Shown: positions 23,373 through 34,924 of the stretch, piece by piece
How positions within the stretch are numbered: the stretch's first letter is position 1
Layout: each line of letters begins with the position of its first letter
Assembly: GCA_037693485.1 (NCBI GenBank)
Contig: CM075348.1
Coordinates: 129,281,609-129,345,608, forward strand
Origin: Kitagawia praeruptora
Taxonomy: Eukaryota; Streptophyta; Magnoliopsida; Apiales; Apiaceae
DNA: 64,000 nucleotides
Direction: 5' to 3'
The notes under the pieces: generated by a model
The model's input: only the letters and a program-made list of their open reading frames with translations
Databases searched by the model: none
Told to the model about the DNA's origin: nothing
Program-made: the position numbers and the translations under genes

Positions 23373-24422
23373 TTAAGGATGATAATAGTTGGTCTGGTCT
23401 TCTCTTCGGGATACTTGATCGTCATCACGGCGGCACACTTTCTGCCCTTTCTCCTCGCTTGGCCTATTCATGTAACAACCATGTCGTATTCCAATGCCTT
23501 CATCTGTTGAACCAAAATCTGTCAATTTGTAGAACAACACACGGGCTTCGCTTGAATATAATGGAGGAGGGTAAATGTAAGTTGTTGTAGCCTTTGGTTT
23601 CTCAAAGAGAACTTCCTTCATTGGCTCTAATGCGCTACCTCCATCTTTATACTCTGAGACAAGTAGAAGATCTGCATCTTTCTCATGTTCATCAGCCTCT
23701 TGGTACGCACATACCAATTCTTGAAATTTCTGCAGCTCAACAGTGTCTGTCCCAAATAGTGCCCTTTCCAAATCATCCACCATCCTAGCATGATCAAATT
23801 CCTCACATGGCTTGTGAACGCTAACCTCACCTTGGAATTTGTCTTCCTCAATTAAGCATGCAGTACCTCGCTCCAAGTCATCGTTATTCTCTGGAATTGC
23901 CTCTAGCATGAATTGTTGATTCTCTTGTTCCAAGACACTCAAAACTTGAGCAGCTAATGTCCCCATAGATTTGATAAGCTTCTCATTATTCTCTGCAAGC
24001 ATCCTAATCTCCTTCCTAATCTCCTTCAAATCATCAACCTCGTCTGACTGAAAAGTAGGAATAGATTGCTGATGTTGAAACTCTTCACTACCAAAGACAT
24101 ATGACATATCTGGAACATCTTGCTGGTACTATTGAGGATGGTATTGAAAATATGGTTGTTCCTCATAACTCATAGGTTGAGATTGCCACGGGTCATGCTG
24201 CTTCAGAAAATTCTGGTCCTGCTGTTGCAGAATATTCTGAGGATAGTAAGGCTGTGCTCCATATTGTTGACCTTGATATTGCTGATAAGGCTGCTGAGGT
24301 TGTTGAATACCACCTTGGTTGTTCCAGCACTGATACGTATCATGTGCGCCCGCACATAGCTCACAAACACTAACCACCTGCTGAACTCCATAGTAATTTA
24401 GAAAATCCATCTTCAATGTCAA
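23373..24422 (-). pseudogene. Gag C-terminal remnant with zinc knuckle
   Basis: One frame, broken once by TAG (24129-24131). The first 97 codons contain VCELCAGAHDTYQC, a CxxC...H...C knuckle like that of Athila gag, then a Gln/Tyr/Pro-rich stretch. The following 244 codons are acidic, with a predicted helical segment (DDLKEIRKEIRMLAENNEKL) as in the region between gag and protease of these elements. The main gag core before the knuckle is absent: the frame opens only about 125 bases from the PBS. Non-functional as a full gag. Confidence 0.65.
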
Positions 24423-24546
24423 TGTTCTCTGACAACCTGAAACACCAACGAACTATACAAGAATAGATGAGAAAAAGAAATCCGAGTCAGTGAACTCTAA
24501 CGACCACTATTGACAAGCACATAAACCAAAAATAAAACACCAATGA

Positions 24547-24565
24547 TCCCCGGCAGCGGCGCCAA
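24547..24565 (-). other. Primer-binding site (tRNA-Asp type)
   Basis: On the minus strand tggcgccgctgccgggga, one base from the tRNA-Asp PBS tggcgccgttgccgggga used by many plant gypsy elements, six bases from the LTR. Confidence 0.85.
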
Positions 24566-24570
24566 AAACT

Positions 24571-26079
24571 TGTTTTCACTAAATCACGCAAGCGCACGTG
24601 GTCACAAGTAATATAGATATAAGTCAAGTTCGTTCCCACAGAGATCAGGTTTTTACTTCAATTTAGTACCTATGCAACAATGTATGGTTTTAATTCACTG
24701 CTAAGACAATTAACAAATTGGGGTTTGATAACTAAATTAAACTAAGATGGAAATTATAAAACTAAGAATTAAATTAGCTAATAAGAATAGAAATCGAATT
24801 ACTTATGAGAATAAAAACACGGGACTCTAACTTCATTATCTACTTCACTTAGAGTTGATGTCTTTAATCAATACACATGTGGGATTTGATATCTGATCGG
24901 ACAACACGAAACAAGTAAAAGTTACCTCTCGGTATACTAGTACCAAACTACGCATGCATCCACAAAAGAGATAGAAGATGGGTAGACACCAATTATGTTT
25001 AGACCCTATATCTCTAGAGAATTTGAAAACATAACGGTTTAAGCACAAGTTATCCACATAGATCACATAGGGCAGCATAATATCTCTATTCATGCCACAA
25101 ATCATGATGGTAAAACATCAACCTATCCTATGCTAGCATGGCAAGTTCTAAATCTCAAGATCCACTCTCGCTTCACAAGAGATTAACAATTCAATTTAGA
25201 TGTTAGCTACGCATCTAAAAGCATTAAGATTAACCATACGAGGATATCAAGAATTCACCACACGTAATCTTTAAAGCAATCAAACTACTAAGCTACCTAA
25301 ATAACTCCGTTAGAATCCCATGACAACGATTAGCCCATAATTGAACCGTTCATCGTCATGGGATTTGATGAAATCATGATATTAAACAAGATATGAAAGA
25401 AAGAAGTAATAATATTATAAAAATAAAGAGTTGAGAAAACAAATCTATAATCCAGAATAACACAAAGGATGAAGTAGATCTAGATCCGTTGCTTGTCACG
25501 AGCGTTGAATCCTTCTCTCCTTTTCTCCCTTGCAGATCTAAGCTAGGTTACAATAATAAAGCGATGATTGATTTAAATTACAATGCCTAGATGTGTTTTT
25601 ATAGGCTCTAGATTTCTTGCCCAGCAAGAATTTATCTTCTATTACAATTAGAATTTAATTAAGGTGCTAAAAACTGCCCAAAATACAATTAGAACTTGAA
25701 AAGGGCAAAACAGTCATTTCCCTGCTCCCAACATTCTGTTTGTCGTGCTTCCTGCCCCCACCACACGCAACTTGCACGTGCAACACCGGTTCCATGTTGT
25801 AGAAAATCTCCCAAGCTTCGCGTGGGCAGTAAGATCGCTGAAAACGGACTTATAGAACTCCAGATATGGCCAAAACAGTGTAGACTGCGCAACCGTCCCG
25901 GAAAATCCGAATTTTAATCTATTTAATCTCCAAAAACGATAGAAGCATCAACCTTAATCAACATTCTCGTAACTCTGCACAACTAAGCAAAACACATCAA
26001 AACTACAAGAAACTTGAGTCCAAGACAATCAATTTAAGCCGATTTAGAATGCTCCAAGTGGATATAAATCCACTTATCA
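24571..26079 (-). repeat. 5' LTR of Athila-like element
   Basis: Full-length partner of the left LTR, followed by ATTAG at 26080-26084. Confidence 0.95.
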
Positions 26080-26099
26080 ATTAGCAACATACATAAATA

Positions 26100-26463
26100 T
26101 TTGTATAATGTATAATCCCAATAATTATACATACACATATACATACATACATACATACACATATACATACATACATACATACATACATACATACATACAT
26201 ACATACATACACACATACATACATAAATACATAAATAATTATACATTAATACGTACATACGCACATACATACATACTTACATACATACATATATACATAC
26301 ATACATACATCCATACATACTTACATAATTATTAATTATACATGCATACGTACATACATACATTTATGTTAAAAAATCTATTAATATTTCATTATTTGTA
26401 ATATATTAATTGTTGTATAATTAATATGCATATGTATACATACATACACATGTACAAACATAA

Positions 26464-26506
<43 letters not shown>

Positions 26507-27340
26507 AATGGATATATAATAATATACTATAATATTATATACATACATACATACTATATAACATATATACATACATACATACATACATACATACATACAA
26601 ACATACATACATACATACGTATATTTATGTTGTATAATCTATTAAAATTTCATTATTTGTAATCTATTAATTGTTGTATAATTAATATGCATATTTATAC
26701 ATACATACACATGTACAAACATAAATACATACATATCTAAATTTCTGTGGATACATAATAATATACTATAATATTATATACATACATACTATATATTTTT
26801 GTTTATATATATTAATTTGTAGTTAAATCTCAGTTGGCTTACCTCAGATAATGTATAATTATTAATTATAATGTATATTTGTAGATAATTATATATTAAT
26901 GTATAATTATTAATTATACATGCATACGTACGTACATACATACATACATACATACATACATACATACATAATTATTTATTATATGCATACATACATACAT
27001 ACATACAATATATACATACATTTATGTTGTACAATCTATTAATATTTCATTATTTGTAATCTATTAATTGTTGTATAATTATTATGCATATTTATACATA
27101 CATACACATGTACAAACATAAATACATACATATATAAATTTTTGTAGATATATAATAATATACTATAATATTATATACATACATACATACTATATAGCAG
27201 ACATACATACATACATACATACATTTATGTTGTATAATCTATTAATATTTCATTATTTGTAATCTATTAATTATTATGCATATTTATACATACATACATA
27301 CACATGTACAAACATAAATACATACATATATAAATTTTGT
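26100..27340 (+). repeat. (cata)n microsatellite blocks in copy A
   Basis: Blocks of catacata alternate with a recurrent unit containing aatctattaatatttcatta and tacacatgtacaaacataaatac, giving a higher-order repeat of about 250-300 bp with four to five copies. A (ta)n run lies at 26467-26503. The inverted counterpart is at 53460-55150. ORFs rich in Tyr/Ile/His or Met/Cys/Val are repeat translations. Confidence 0.9.
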
Positions 27341-27648
27341 GGATATGTAATAATGTACTATAATATTCACTAACATATACCATATCTTATTAATCATTTT
27401 AGATCTATTGTAATTATTTACGAATTAAATATTATAAAAAATATCACAATACAAAAAAGAACCTTCATGCGTATATATAAGTATATATAATACAAACTTG
27501 TATTAACATTCACTATCAAAAAAAAAACATTCACTATCGTAAAACTCATCAATCACATCTTTAATACGTAAACGCACAAAACAATATAACAAATACACAC
27601 ACATATATATAATAGAGCAAATGGGGGGAGGGTTCCATGAGCAAATTT

Positions 27649-27650
27649 AT
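27649..27650 (+). other. Empty insertion site of the large Helitron
   Basis: Copy A reads gagcaaattta then ttcatataaaa without interruption. In copy B the same two half-sites are separated by exactly the segment 31137-53176, joined A to T as Helitrons do. Confidence 0.9.
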
Positions 27651-28085
27651 TCATATAAAAAGTTATATTTACTCCTACTAATTATATCTATGTTATATTT
27701 TCGAGGGCTATTTGGGTATTAGAACACTAACATATTTATTACATAATAATAACTGATATGAACTAATATGCATTTATTATAAACTGATATGAACTAATAA
27801 TAATATGCGGTTTTGATCTTAACATTGACCAATTTATTACATATCGTTCAAGTTTGGTTTAACAAAACAAAACATAGCGTAAAATATAAACAGATGTAAT
27901 TTAACCAAAATTATCATTTGCATGTCACGATCGGGTATTGCATAAATTCTATTTACTCACAACAATTGCTGCGAAGATATGAACAATCGAAGATATCAAC
28001 AATCCAATACTGCGTGATCACGAATAATTCATAAATATTTGTAATCTAAAGCATGCCCGTGCCTTGCACGGGCTACAAAGCTAGT

Positions 28086-29052
28086 TTACACTAATACAAA
28101 CTTCTTATTAGATTAAAGGATGGGATTATTGTAAAAATTCTTACCACATGATACAAGGGTGAGAGTAGGATGAGATTACCCTTAACTTGATCATGCATAT
28201 GGATATTTCAGTTTGACTAACGAATGTGATATCATACAATGCCTCGGAAATTATGCATTAAAATCGCAATTAAGAAAGATCCAGTTTGAAGCTTGTCGGA
28301 TTATTTCAATCATAACTTTTCTGAGTGAAACACTGATTAAAGACATGTATGCACGACCCGATTTAGAAGCCATTTGGTTGAGACCTCTCCACAACATGCT
28401 CCGTAAAAGGAGTACGTGACTACTCTGAATAAAGAGGAACTTGTATTTTGCGAAAGATCATTGTGACTTCTCTACTGGTTGGCACGCATTTTAAGGTATA
28501 TATGAAGTATAGTTCTATAGTTTAATTTTAAAATTTTATTTTTTTGAATAAAAATTAAAACATTAAATGTTTATTTTGAAAAAAAAAAAATTTATGGTAC
28601 TATATTTTATATGAGTCTTAAAATGTGTGTCATATCCTTTATCCCAAACGTGAAGAATTGAGAGGGACAGAGGGATTATAATAAAAAAAATCTGTGCACT
28701 GCACTGGTTTTAAGCTAATTTGTGAAATTTGTAAGATGTTGTACTTCAATATAGTTTGTTATAATGACGAGTTATATTTTAAAGTAGTATTTTATTGTAA
28801 TTTTAAGTTGTTTAAAATATATATATAATATCTAACATGCTAATAGATGATGTAAAATTTTATTATAGGTCTCTAGAGGTAAAAAATAAATAATTAATTT
28901 GATAAAATTGGCTAAAACTTTAGCTAATTGAAATGTTACATTTAAGAGATGATTTCTTTTACATATTCTTTCAAAATATTTGTTCCCACACTTTTAACTA
29001 AAAGGTTTTAAAGGTTGGAGTAATGTTGATGTTGATAATCCTTTATTATAAT
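28086..29052. other. Spacer between the two Helitron tails, left part
   Basis: AT-rich. A 68-codon ORF at 28213-28419 is the only frame of note; it has no recognisable motif and could be chance or a decayed exon. Confidence 0.5.
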
Positions 29053-29062
29053 ACCCGAGTCT

Positions 29063-29628
29063 AGGGCTGCACATGGGTAGGGTTGGGTCGGGTTTTGACA
29101 AAAACCCGACCCAACCCAATTAGTTCGGTTTTATAAGAAATCAACCCATTAACTGGAAAAATTTTTTTAACCCAACCCCGACCCAACCCAATTAGTTCGG
29201 TTTGGTTCGGGTTGGGTTAAATTTACTAATCGGAAGAATTTTGTAGAAAATTTCGCACATTGTAGAAAATTCTGCACTTCGTAGAAAGTGTTGCAGAATG
29301 TTGCTAAAAGTGTTGCAGAATGTTGCTGAAAGTGTTGCAGAAGCCGGAAAGTGTTGCAGAAAGTTTAAATAGTGCAGAAAATTTATAAAATATGCCATAA
29401 ATATACATAATATGTATAAAATATGTAAAAAAAATATCTGCATTTTATATAAACGGGTTGGGTTGGGTAAGGGTTAAAATTTGTTAAACCCTTACCCAAC
29501 CCAATTAGTTCGGGTTTTTAAAAAATTAATCCGTTTAACCCATGGTTTTGGACGGTTCGGTTTGATCGGTTAAAAATAGGGTCGGTTTGGGTCGGTTTGG
29601 TCGATTTTTAGAACCCATGTGCAGCCCT
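29063..29628. mobile_element. TIR transposon, non-autonomous, 10-bp target duplication
   Basis: Seen: 16-bp inverted ends agggctgcacatgggt and complement; direct repeat acccgagtct at 29053-29062 and 29629-29638. The interior carries repeated gggttgggtcgg motifs on both arms. A 10-bp duplication suggests a Mutator-like element, though a hAT relation with 8-bp duplication cannot be excluded. A related sequence without the insert (tataatacccgaatctacc) sits at about 30575-30595. Confidence 0.85.
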
Positions 29629-29638
29629 ACCCGAGTCT

Positions 29639-30665
29639 ACCCATGTGCACTTAACCAATCAGAATCGAGGAATTATTTTATATCAATCAGAGTTGATTCC
29701 TAAATTTTAGACCAATCATGTTATATTAAAAATTTTCCATATTTACATTCTCAGCATACCTCATTAACCATGGTTAGTTAACACTTCTAATTTAAATACA
29801 ATAATGATTTTATTTACATATCCATAAATACATATTTTTTAAATAAAAAATACTAAAAAATCACTTTTTTAATTTGAAATCAATCACGATATACTATTAT
29901 ATATTTTAAATTATATTTCATAACTACTCATTCATTAATCTACTACTTTTTTAATATACAGTCAATCATAATCATATTATCATACATTATAAATTGATTT
30001 TCATAATATATATTGTAAAATTATAACCGATTTTAAATAATTATAATCAAACTAACTAGAAATATGAAAAACATCGGATTTTGAAATCAGATTTAAAATA
30101 ATTTGGATAATTTCCATACCTTCAAATACTTATTTTTTTAAAAGCTCAAAAAATTTATTTATTCATAATTTGTTAATGAAATTAATTAATAAATACATAT
30201 AAACCAATACTACATATATTTAAATTATTAAATATACGCTAGAAGAGTATTATTTTTGGTTGGTGAATAAATTACCAATCAAAAAATAAAAATTATTTTA
30301 AAGAAAATCAGAATTTACTTCTAAATTTTCAATCAATCAATCATATACAAAATTTTTATTATTACCTTGCTTATTCTAATTTACTAATCGTGGTTAAATC
30401 AAATTTAAATATAATAATATCTTGATTTAATAAATTTGTATATCACATGATTTTTAATTTTAAAAAATTACTACTGATCGTACATAACATTTTCTATAAA
30501 TCCACATTACAGTAAATTACATTTGTTTATGTGTCTTTTTTTTAGTTATGAGTTGTTTTTTAACCTCATTTATTATAATACCCGAATCTACCATGTATTA
30601 GCTAACCAATTATAAGATTGTGAATTATTTTAGTATTAATCAGAGTCTAGACCAATTAAACTTAA
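29639..30665. other. Spacer between the two Helitron tails, right part
   Basis: Very AT-rich and non-coding. The segment 30565-30650 is a diverged direct repeat of 29038-29052 plus 29639-29715, so the spacer contains an old tandem duplication of about 1 kb. Confidence 0.5.
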
Positions 30666-31136
30666 CTAGCTTCGTAGCCCGTGCAAGGCACGGGCATGCT
30701 CAAAATTACAAATATTTATGTATTATGCGTAATCACGTAGGATTGAATTGTTGATATCTTCGATTGTTCATATCTTCGCAACAATTGTTATGAGTAAATA
30801 GAATTTATGCAGTACCCGATCGTGACATGCAAATTATAATTCTGGTTAAATTAAATCTATTTTATATTTTACGCTATGTTTTGTTTTGTTCAAAAAAACT
30901 TGAACGATATGTAATAAATTGGTCAATGATATAATCAAAACCGTACTTCGAAATATAAATATATAGAATTAACATGGATGGATACAGAGATACATACAAA
31001 TATTAATTACATAATAATAAATACATATTAGTCCATATCAGTTATTATTATGTAATAAATATGTTGGTGTTGCAATACCCCCAGAAATATAACATAGATA
31101 TAATTAGTAGGGGGTAAATATGACTTTTTATATGAA

Positions 31137-31170
31137 CTAGGATATTATGCCCGCGCTACGCGCGCTCTAT
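31137..31170 (-). other. 3' terminus of the large Helitron
   Basis: Five-base-pair GC stem with a three-base loop, then spacer and CTAG. The stem differs from that of the surrounding copies A and B, so the large element belongs to another Helitron family. Confidence 0.85.
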
Positions 31171-32299
31171 ACTTTTTTATTTTTATAAAATTATTTTAAT
31201 TTTTAAATAGTACAAAAATGTTTTATTAATTTTATTAGTAACAAACATTGATTTTAATTTATAACATGTAAAAAGTGTGTATAAACTTATGTTCTTTTGA
31301 CAATAAATTTGACGATAAATTTTAATAGTAAGAAATTATAAAAACATATATAAGTATGAATTGACATTCCATTGGTCTAAAGCATGAGTTGTGTATATAT
31401 GTATTTTTGATTTTTGACCCATAACCTTATTGTAGTTCTTCATTCATGCATGTTATGGATAATAATGTAATTTGTATGTATGTAAAAATCAATTGGAGTT
31501 TAAATAGTAAATTGTGGAGCTTATTTATCAATTCCCTTATTTTATAGGAAAATGATTTATACCAGTAAAATCATGATTTTAACTGTGAATCTCATTTACT
31601 AACTATACAAAGGTAAAATGTGAAATATTCATGAAATATTAATTAAAATTTCAATACAGTAATATAATTTCATAAATATTATTATTTTTTTCATAAAAAA
31701 TACAATAACTTTATTTACAATCACAATCTAAATATAATTATTTTTCACAATTTTTAAACTGTTAACTTAGTAAATCTGGAGACAGGTGTATTTATCTCAA
31801 AATAATTATCAATTTAAGCTGTAATTTCATTATAAGACAAAATTCATATTTCAAATTTCACATTAAAATTTTTTACTTTAGGTAACAGTTCGCTTGTTAA
31901 TTTTTTTTATTATATTCAATAAATTACATTAAAACTTTCAAAATAAAAGTATATATTTCAGAAATAATATCAAGTAAGATATATAGGTGTTTTAAGTATA
32001 GAAGAACACTCACAAAAATAATAAAGATGCCTAATTAAAAAAATTGATAAGCAGTTAAATCTAAATGTGGAAGTAATAAAACCAACCAATATCTCTGTTG
32101 GTTAAAAAAACTGACCATAAAACATACATATATGCCAAGATCAAAGGAATTCATAATGGTTTAGTGTAGAACATGTCATAGAACGTGGAAGTTAAAAAAC
32201 CAACCATTAACTTAGCCAGTTAATCAAATGTGTATAAATTCAAACGGGAACAGTCTTAAATTGATGTATAAGGTTTGCTTGTTACTTAGTATCAAAAAA

Positions 32300-32892
32300 A
32301 TGAGTTCATCAAGATCAGCAAAAAGGAGAAGGTACTCAAACATCAAGTCATTGTTGGTGAATGACTTGAATAACATTAATCTGACTTCTGCAGATTTAAA
32401 CGAAGATATTCGTTTAGCAAATGAAGATTTTGGTTTGTTTTTCAAGAGCATGGAGGATAGGCAAACAGAACTATTTGCTCGAAGCATTGGAATCGAGGAA
32501 AAATACATGTACATATTTCTGTCAAAAGATTATCCTCATGCTTTTATTTTCTAAATTATAACAGTGTTGGTATGGTTTTAAAATGTAGGAACATAACAGA
32601 GGTGGTGACAGGAAACCAGCATGTATCGACTGGCCAATCTTCACAGCAAGAAGTTCAGGTTGATAACTCTTATTTAGGAAGAGAGCGCAGATTTGTAGAA
32701 GATACCCAAGCATCACTTGTTGGGCATGTGAAACAGTCTCAACTGCTTGTGGAAGAGATGTTAACAGGATTCAAGAAATTTGAATCACATTGGACACAAA
32801 AGCTAAATGACTGGTTGACAAAGGTTGGTGAAGTGGAGGAACAACGGGCAAAAATGAGCGCTGGACTTGTGGATTTCACTCGTAATATATAG
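32300..32892 (+). CDS. Two-exon coiled-coil-like protein, unknown function
   Basis: Exons 32300-32508 and 32589-32892, joined at a GT...AG intron of 80 bases; the joined frame is 170 codons long. The start is chosen at MSSSRSAKRRRYSN, which opens with a basic KRRR cluster that could be a nuclear signal. The rest is acidic-basic with long helical segments (LVEEMLTGFKKFESHWTQKL and GEVEEQRAKMSAGLVDF) that look like coiled coil. I do not recognise a family. It is inside the large Helitron, near its 3' end, transcribed against the Rep/helicase gene. A region of about 600 bases following it is tandemly repeated. Could be a captured host fragment. Confidence 0.55.
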
Positions 32893-34159
32893 TTCTGCTA
32901 TGCATTTTAATCTAACAATATGCATTGGTACTAATTAAGAATTCTATATTGTATTAACCTTAATTTGTAGTTATTTTCGTAAGTCTAGGAAGAGGTTGTG
33001 TAATATTCCTAATTTGTGTACTCTTGTTGAAGTTCAAACTTTATCTGTTTTATCGTATGTTCCTACAATTTACTATTGTTCTCTATTGTTGAATGTTGTG
33101 TTCTATAGCTTAAACTACACTCTGAAACCTTATTTCAAAATGAACCAGGAGCATTAATCAATGGATAAAACAAAGGTAACAGGAGAAGGTGCGGCTGACA
33201 TTGTGGTCTTGAATTTGATAAATTAAGATCAATCTATCCATACGTATTTGGCCATTTGCACTATAATAAACACTCTCAGATTACATGAAATTCATCATAA
33301 AAACTGGAAGAAGTCTACACCTTCAAGTGTACAGCCCAAAAACTGGAAGAAGTCTACACCTTCAAGTGTACACCACCTGGAACTATGTTTTAAAAGTCTG
33401 AAGAATCCATATATTAAGTTAGGTTTTTTCCTTTCTTAATGATAGCTATCACTCCATAGTTACTTTTGCCTATATGATAAATGGATATAGTTATAATTAG
33501 TATATTGTGCATATAGCACTTAACATTCATTACAGTAAAACAACATGAAAAAGCAATTAACAGGAACTTAACATATATTGATGGACTTAAGGCAAACTTT
33601 CATCAGTGTATTCTGTTATGAGTCTTTATCTATCAATTATGCAGTGGTAGTACTTAAGAATTCTATATTGCCTGAACCTTAATGTTTAGATATTCTCTTA
33701 AGTTTTAGGATGAAGTTTGTGAATTATTCCTAATTTGTGTACCATTGTACTCTCTTGTTGATTGTTGTATTGTATAGCTTAATTTGGAAAAGACTAAACT
33801 ACCGTTTGCATGGCTTATGTTAAAATGCACCAGGATAATTAGTCAATAGAGAGAGCACAATTACCAGGAGCAGGAACAGGCCACATTGTGGCGTTGAATT
33901 TGATAAATCATGCCAATATTTCTATATGCATTACTGTATTGTGCATATATCACTTAACATTGTGTACATTAAAACAACATCCAACATAATTGGACAGAAA
34001 CTTAACATATATTGATAGACTTAAGCCAAACATGCATCAATGTCTACAATCAGAGATATTGAGTAAATGTATTAGAATCAATAGAACATGCATCCATAAA
34101 ATGTTAAGAAATTCATCAAAAACAGCAATTAGTTAGCATACAGAGTTACATTAAAATGT
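32893..34159. repeat. Diverged tandem duplication in the Helitron
   Basis: About 32900-33580 and 33600-34060 share ordered blocks (aagaattctatattg, cctaatttgtgtac, acattgtgg, cacttaacatt), a duplication of the 3' flank of the preceding gene. A separate direct repeat of about 38 bp around actggaagaagtctacacct occurs twice within 33298-33372. Confidence 0.6.
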
Positions 34160-34924
34160 TTAATCACCAACAGCAGAAAGGAGAATTTTGAACAACAGGA
34201 TCTGCACTTTGCAATAAGCACAATTGGTATTCCACATATGTGCCATTACCAAACATCTGCCATTTTCTTGACTTTTATGGTAAATACCACTTTCAACTGT
34301 TTGATCGCAAAGTGAGTTCCACAATTCATCTTCAAGAGGATGACCTTCAAGTTGATAGATTGGTTGTTTGTTTTTTGCATTTGGGCAAAACTTGTAAATC
34401 GGCAAGAGATAATCCTTATCAAACAAAACACAGTACATTTCTTCGAGAAACTTAATAAGTTCAATTATCTTAGATCTCAAATGTGTCTGATTAAGGATAT
34501 CATGCATCTCTTGAACAATCTCATCTCTATGAAAAGTTCTGTTTATTGCTTTAAAAAAGACAAAGCAAAAAGAAGAAGGATAATGGTTACCTGATAGAGA
34601 GGACAGAACATAAAGATGATGTGCAACATTCTGATTCAAGAATAAGGACCGAATGGAATTGTAGTACAAAGCTTGCTCCACATTATGTCTAACAGCAAAA
34701 GTGATAAAACCATCAAATTGATCCCGTGTAACCTCTATAGGATGATTATGGAACTGATACAAATAATCCCAGTTAAGCCTTTCAAGAACTTCTTTGATTC
34801 TTGGAGTAGTTTGCTTAGTAAACCATCCCATAAGACACTTAACAAAACTGTTGAAATCTCCTACATCTACTATTAGGAATGAAAAGATCAAGGCAACAAT
34901 ATCTGAACGAAGATTCTGAAGCAT
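34160..34924 (-). CDS. F-box-like protein, putative
   Basis: The frame is open upstream to 35038, but the best start is the Met at 34924 (MLQNLRSDIVALIFSFLIVD), which resembles the first helices of an F-box. The middle has EQALYYNSIRSLFLNQNVAH, like the repeat-containing region of plant F-box proteins of the At2g35280 type. The C-terminus has Cys and Trp positions (CLVMAHMWNTNCAYCKVQ) like the terminal motif of that group. If right, it would recruit targets to an SCF ubiquitin ligase. A short GT...AG intron around 34540-34595 is possible, because that stretch reads as hydrophobic filler. The family assignment is from memory and weak. Confidence 0.4.
   Translation of the reverse strand: MLQNLRSDIVALIFSFLIVDVGDFNSFVKCLMGWFTKQTTPRIKEVLERLNWDYLYQFHNHPIEVTRDQFDGFITFAVRHNVEQALYYNSIRSLFLNQNVAHHLYVLSSLSGNHYPSSFCFVFFKAINRTFHRDEIVQEMHDILNQTHLRSKIIELIKFLEEMYCVLFDKDYLLPIYKFCPNAKNKQPIYQLEGHPLEDELWNSLCDQTVESGIYHKSQENGRCLVMAHMWNTNCAYCKVQILLFKILLSAVGD

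Larger units (their letters stand above)
19544..26079 (-). mobile_element. Athila-like LTR element derivative
   Basis: Seen: two 1509-bp LTRs (19544-21052, 24571-26079), TG...CA ends, and 5-bp target duplication ATTAG on both sides. The PBS complement lies next to the right LTR and the polypurine tract next to the left LTR, so transcription runs on the minus strand. I counted about 15 LTR differences (near 99% identity), older than the element at 8171. The 3.5-kb interior keeps only a zinc-knuckle gag tail and non-coding DNA, so it is non-autonomous. The right Helitron arm shows the empty site around 55150-55160. Confidence 0.95.
19332..28084 (+). mobile_element. Helitron copy A (left arm), split by an LTR element
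   Basis: The 3' end is clear: an 8-bp hairpin gcccgtgc-ctt-gcacgggc (28055-28073), a 7-base spacer, then ctag (28081-28084) followed by T. The 5' end is placed at a TC after A near 19332, because similarity to the inverted copy (minus strand, 30666-55358) begins there; this end is uncertain by tens of bases. Without the LTR insertion (19544-26079) the copy is about 2.2 kb, encodes no Rep or helicase, and is mostly tetranucleotide microsatellite. It is therefore non-autonomous. The inner few hundred bases are about 90% like copy B; the outer 200 bases are more diverged. Confidence 0.8.

Noticed and set aside
26034..26662. ORFs of repeated Tyr/Ile/His or Met/Tyr/Val/Cys codons on both strands, and similar ones at 53749-55158
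   Set aside because: They are translations of (cata)n/(gtat)n microsatellite in different frames, with no conserved domain.
26100..27340. Regularly spaced repeats suggestive of a CRISPR-like array
   Set aside because: The repeats are microsatellite blocks in a plant Helitron; the spacing is irregular and there is no cas gene or prokaryotic context.
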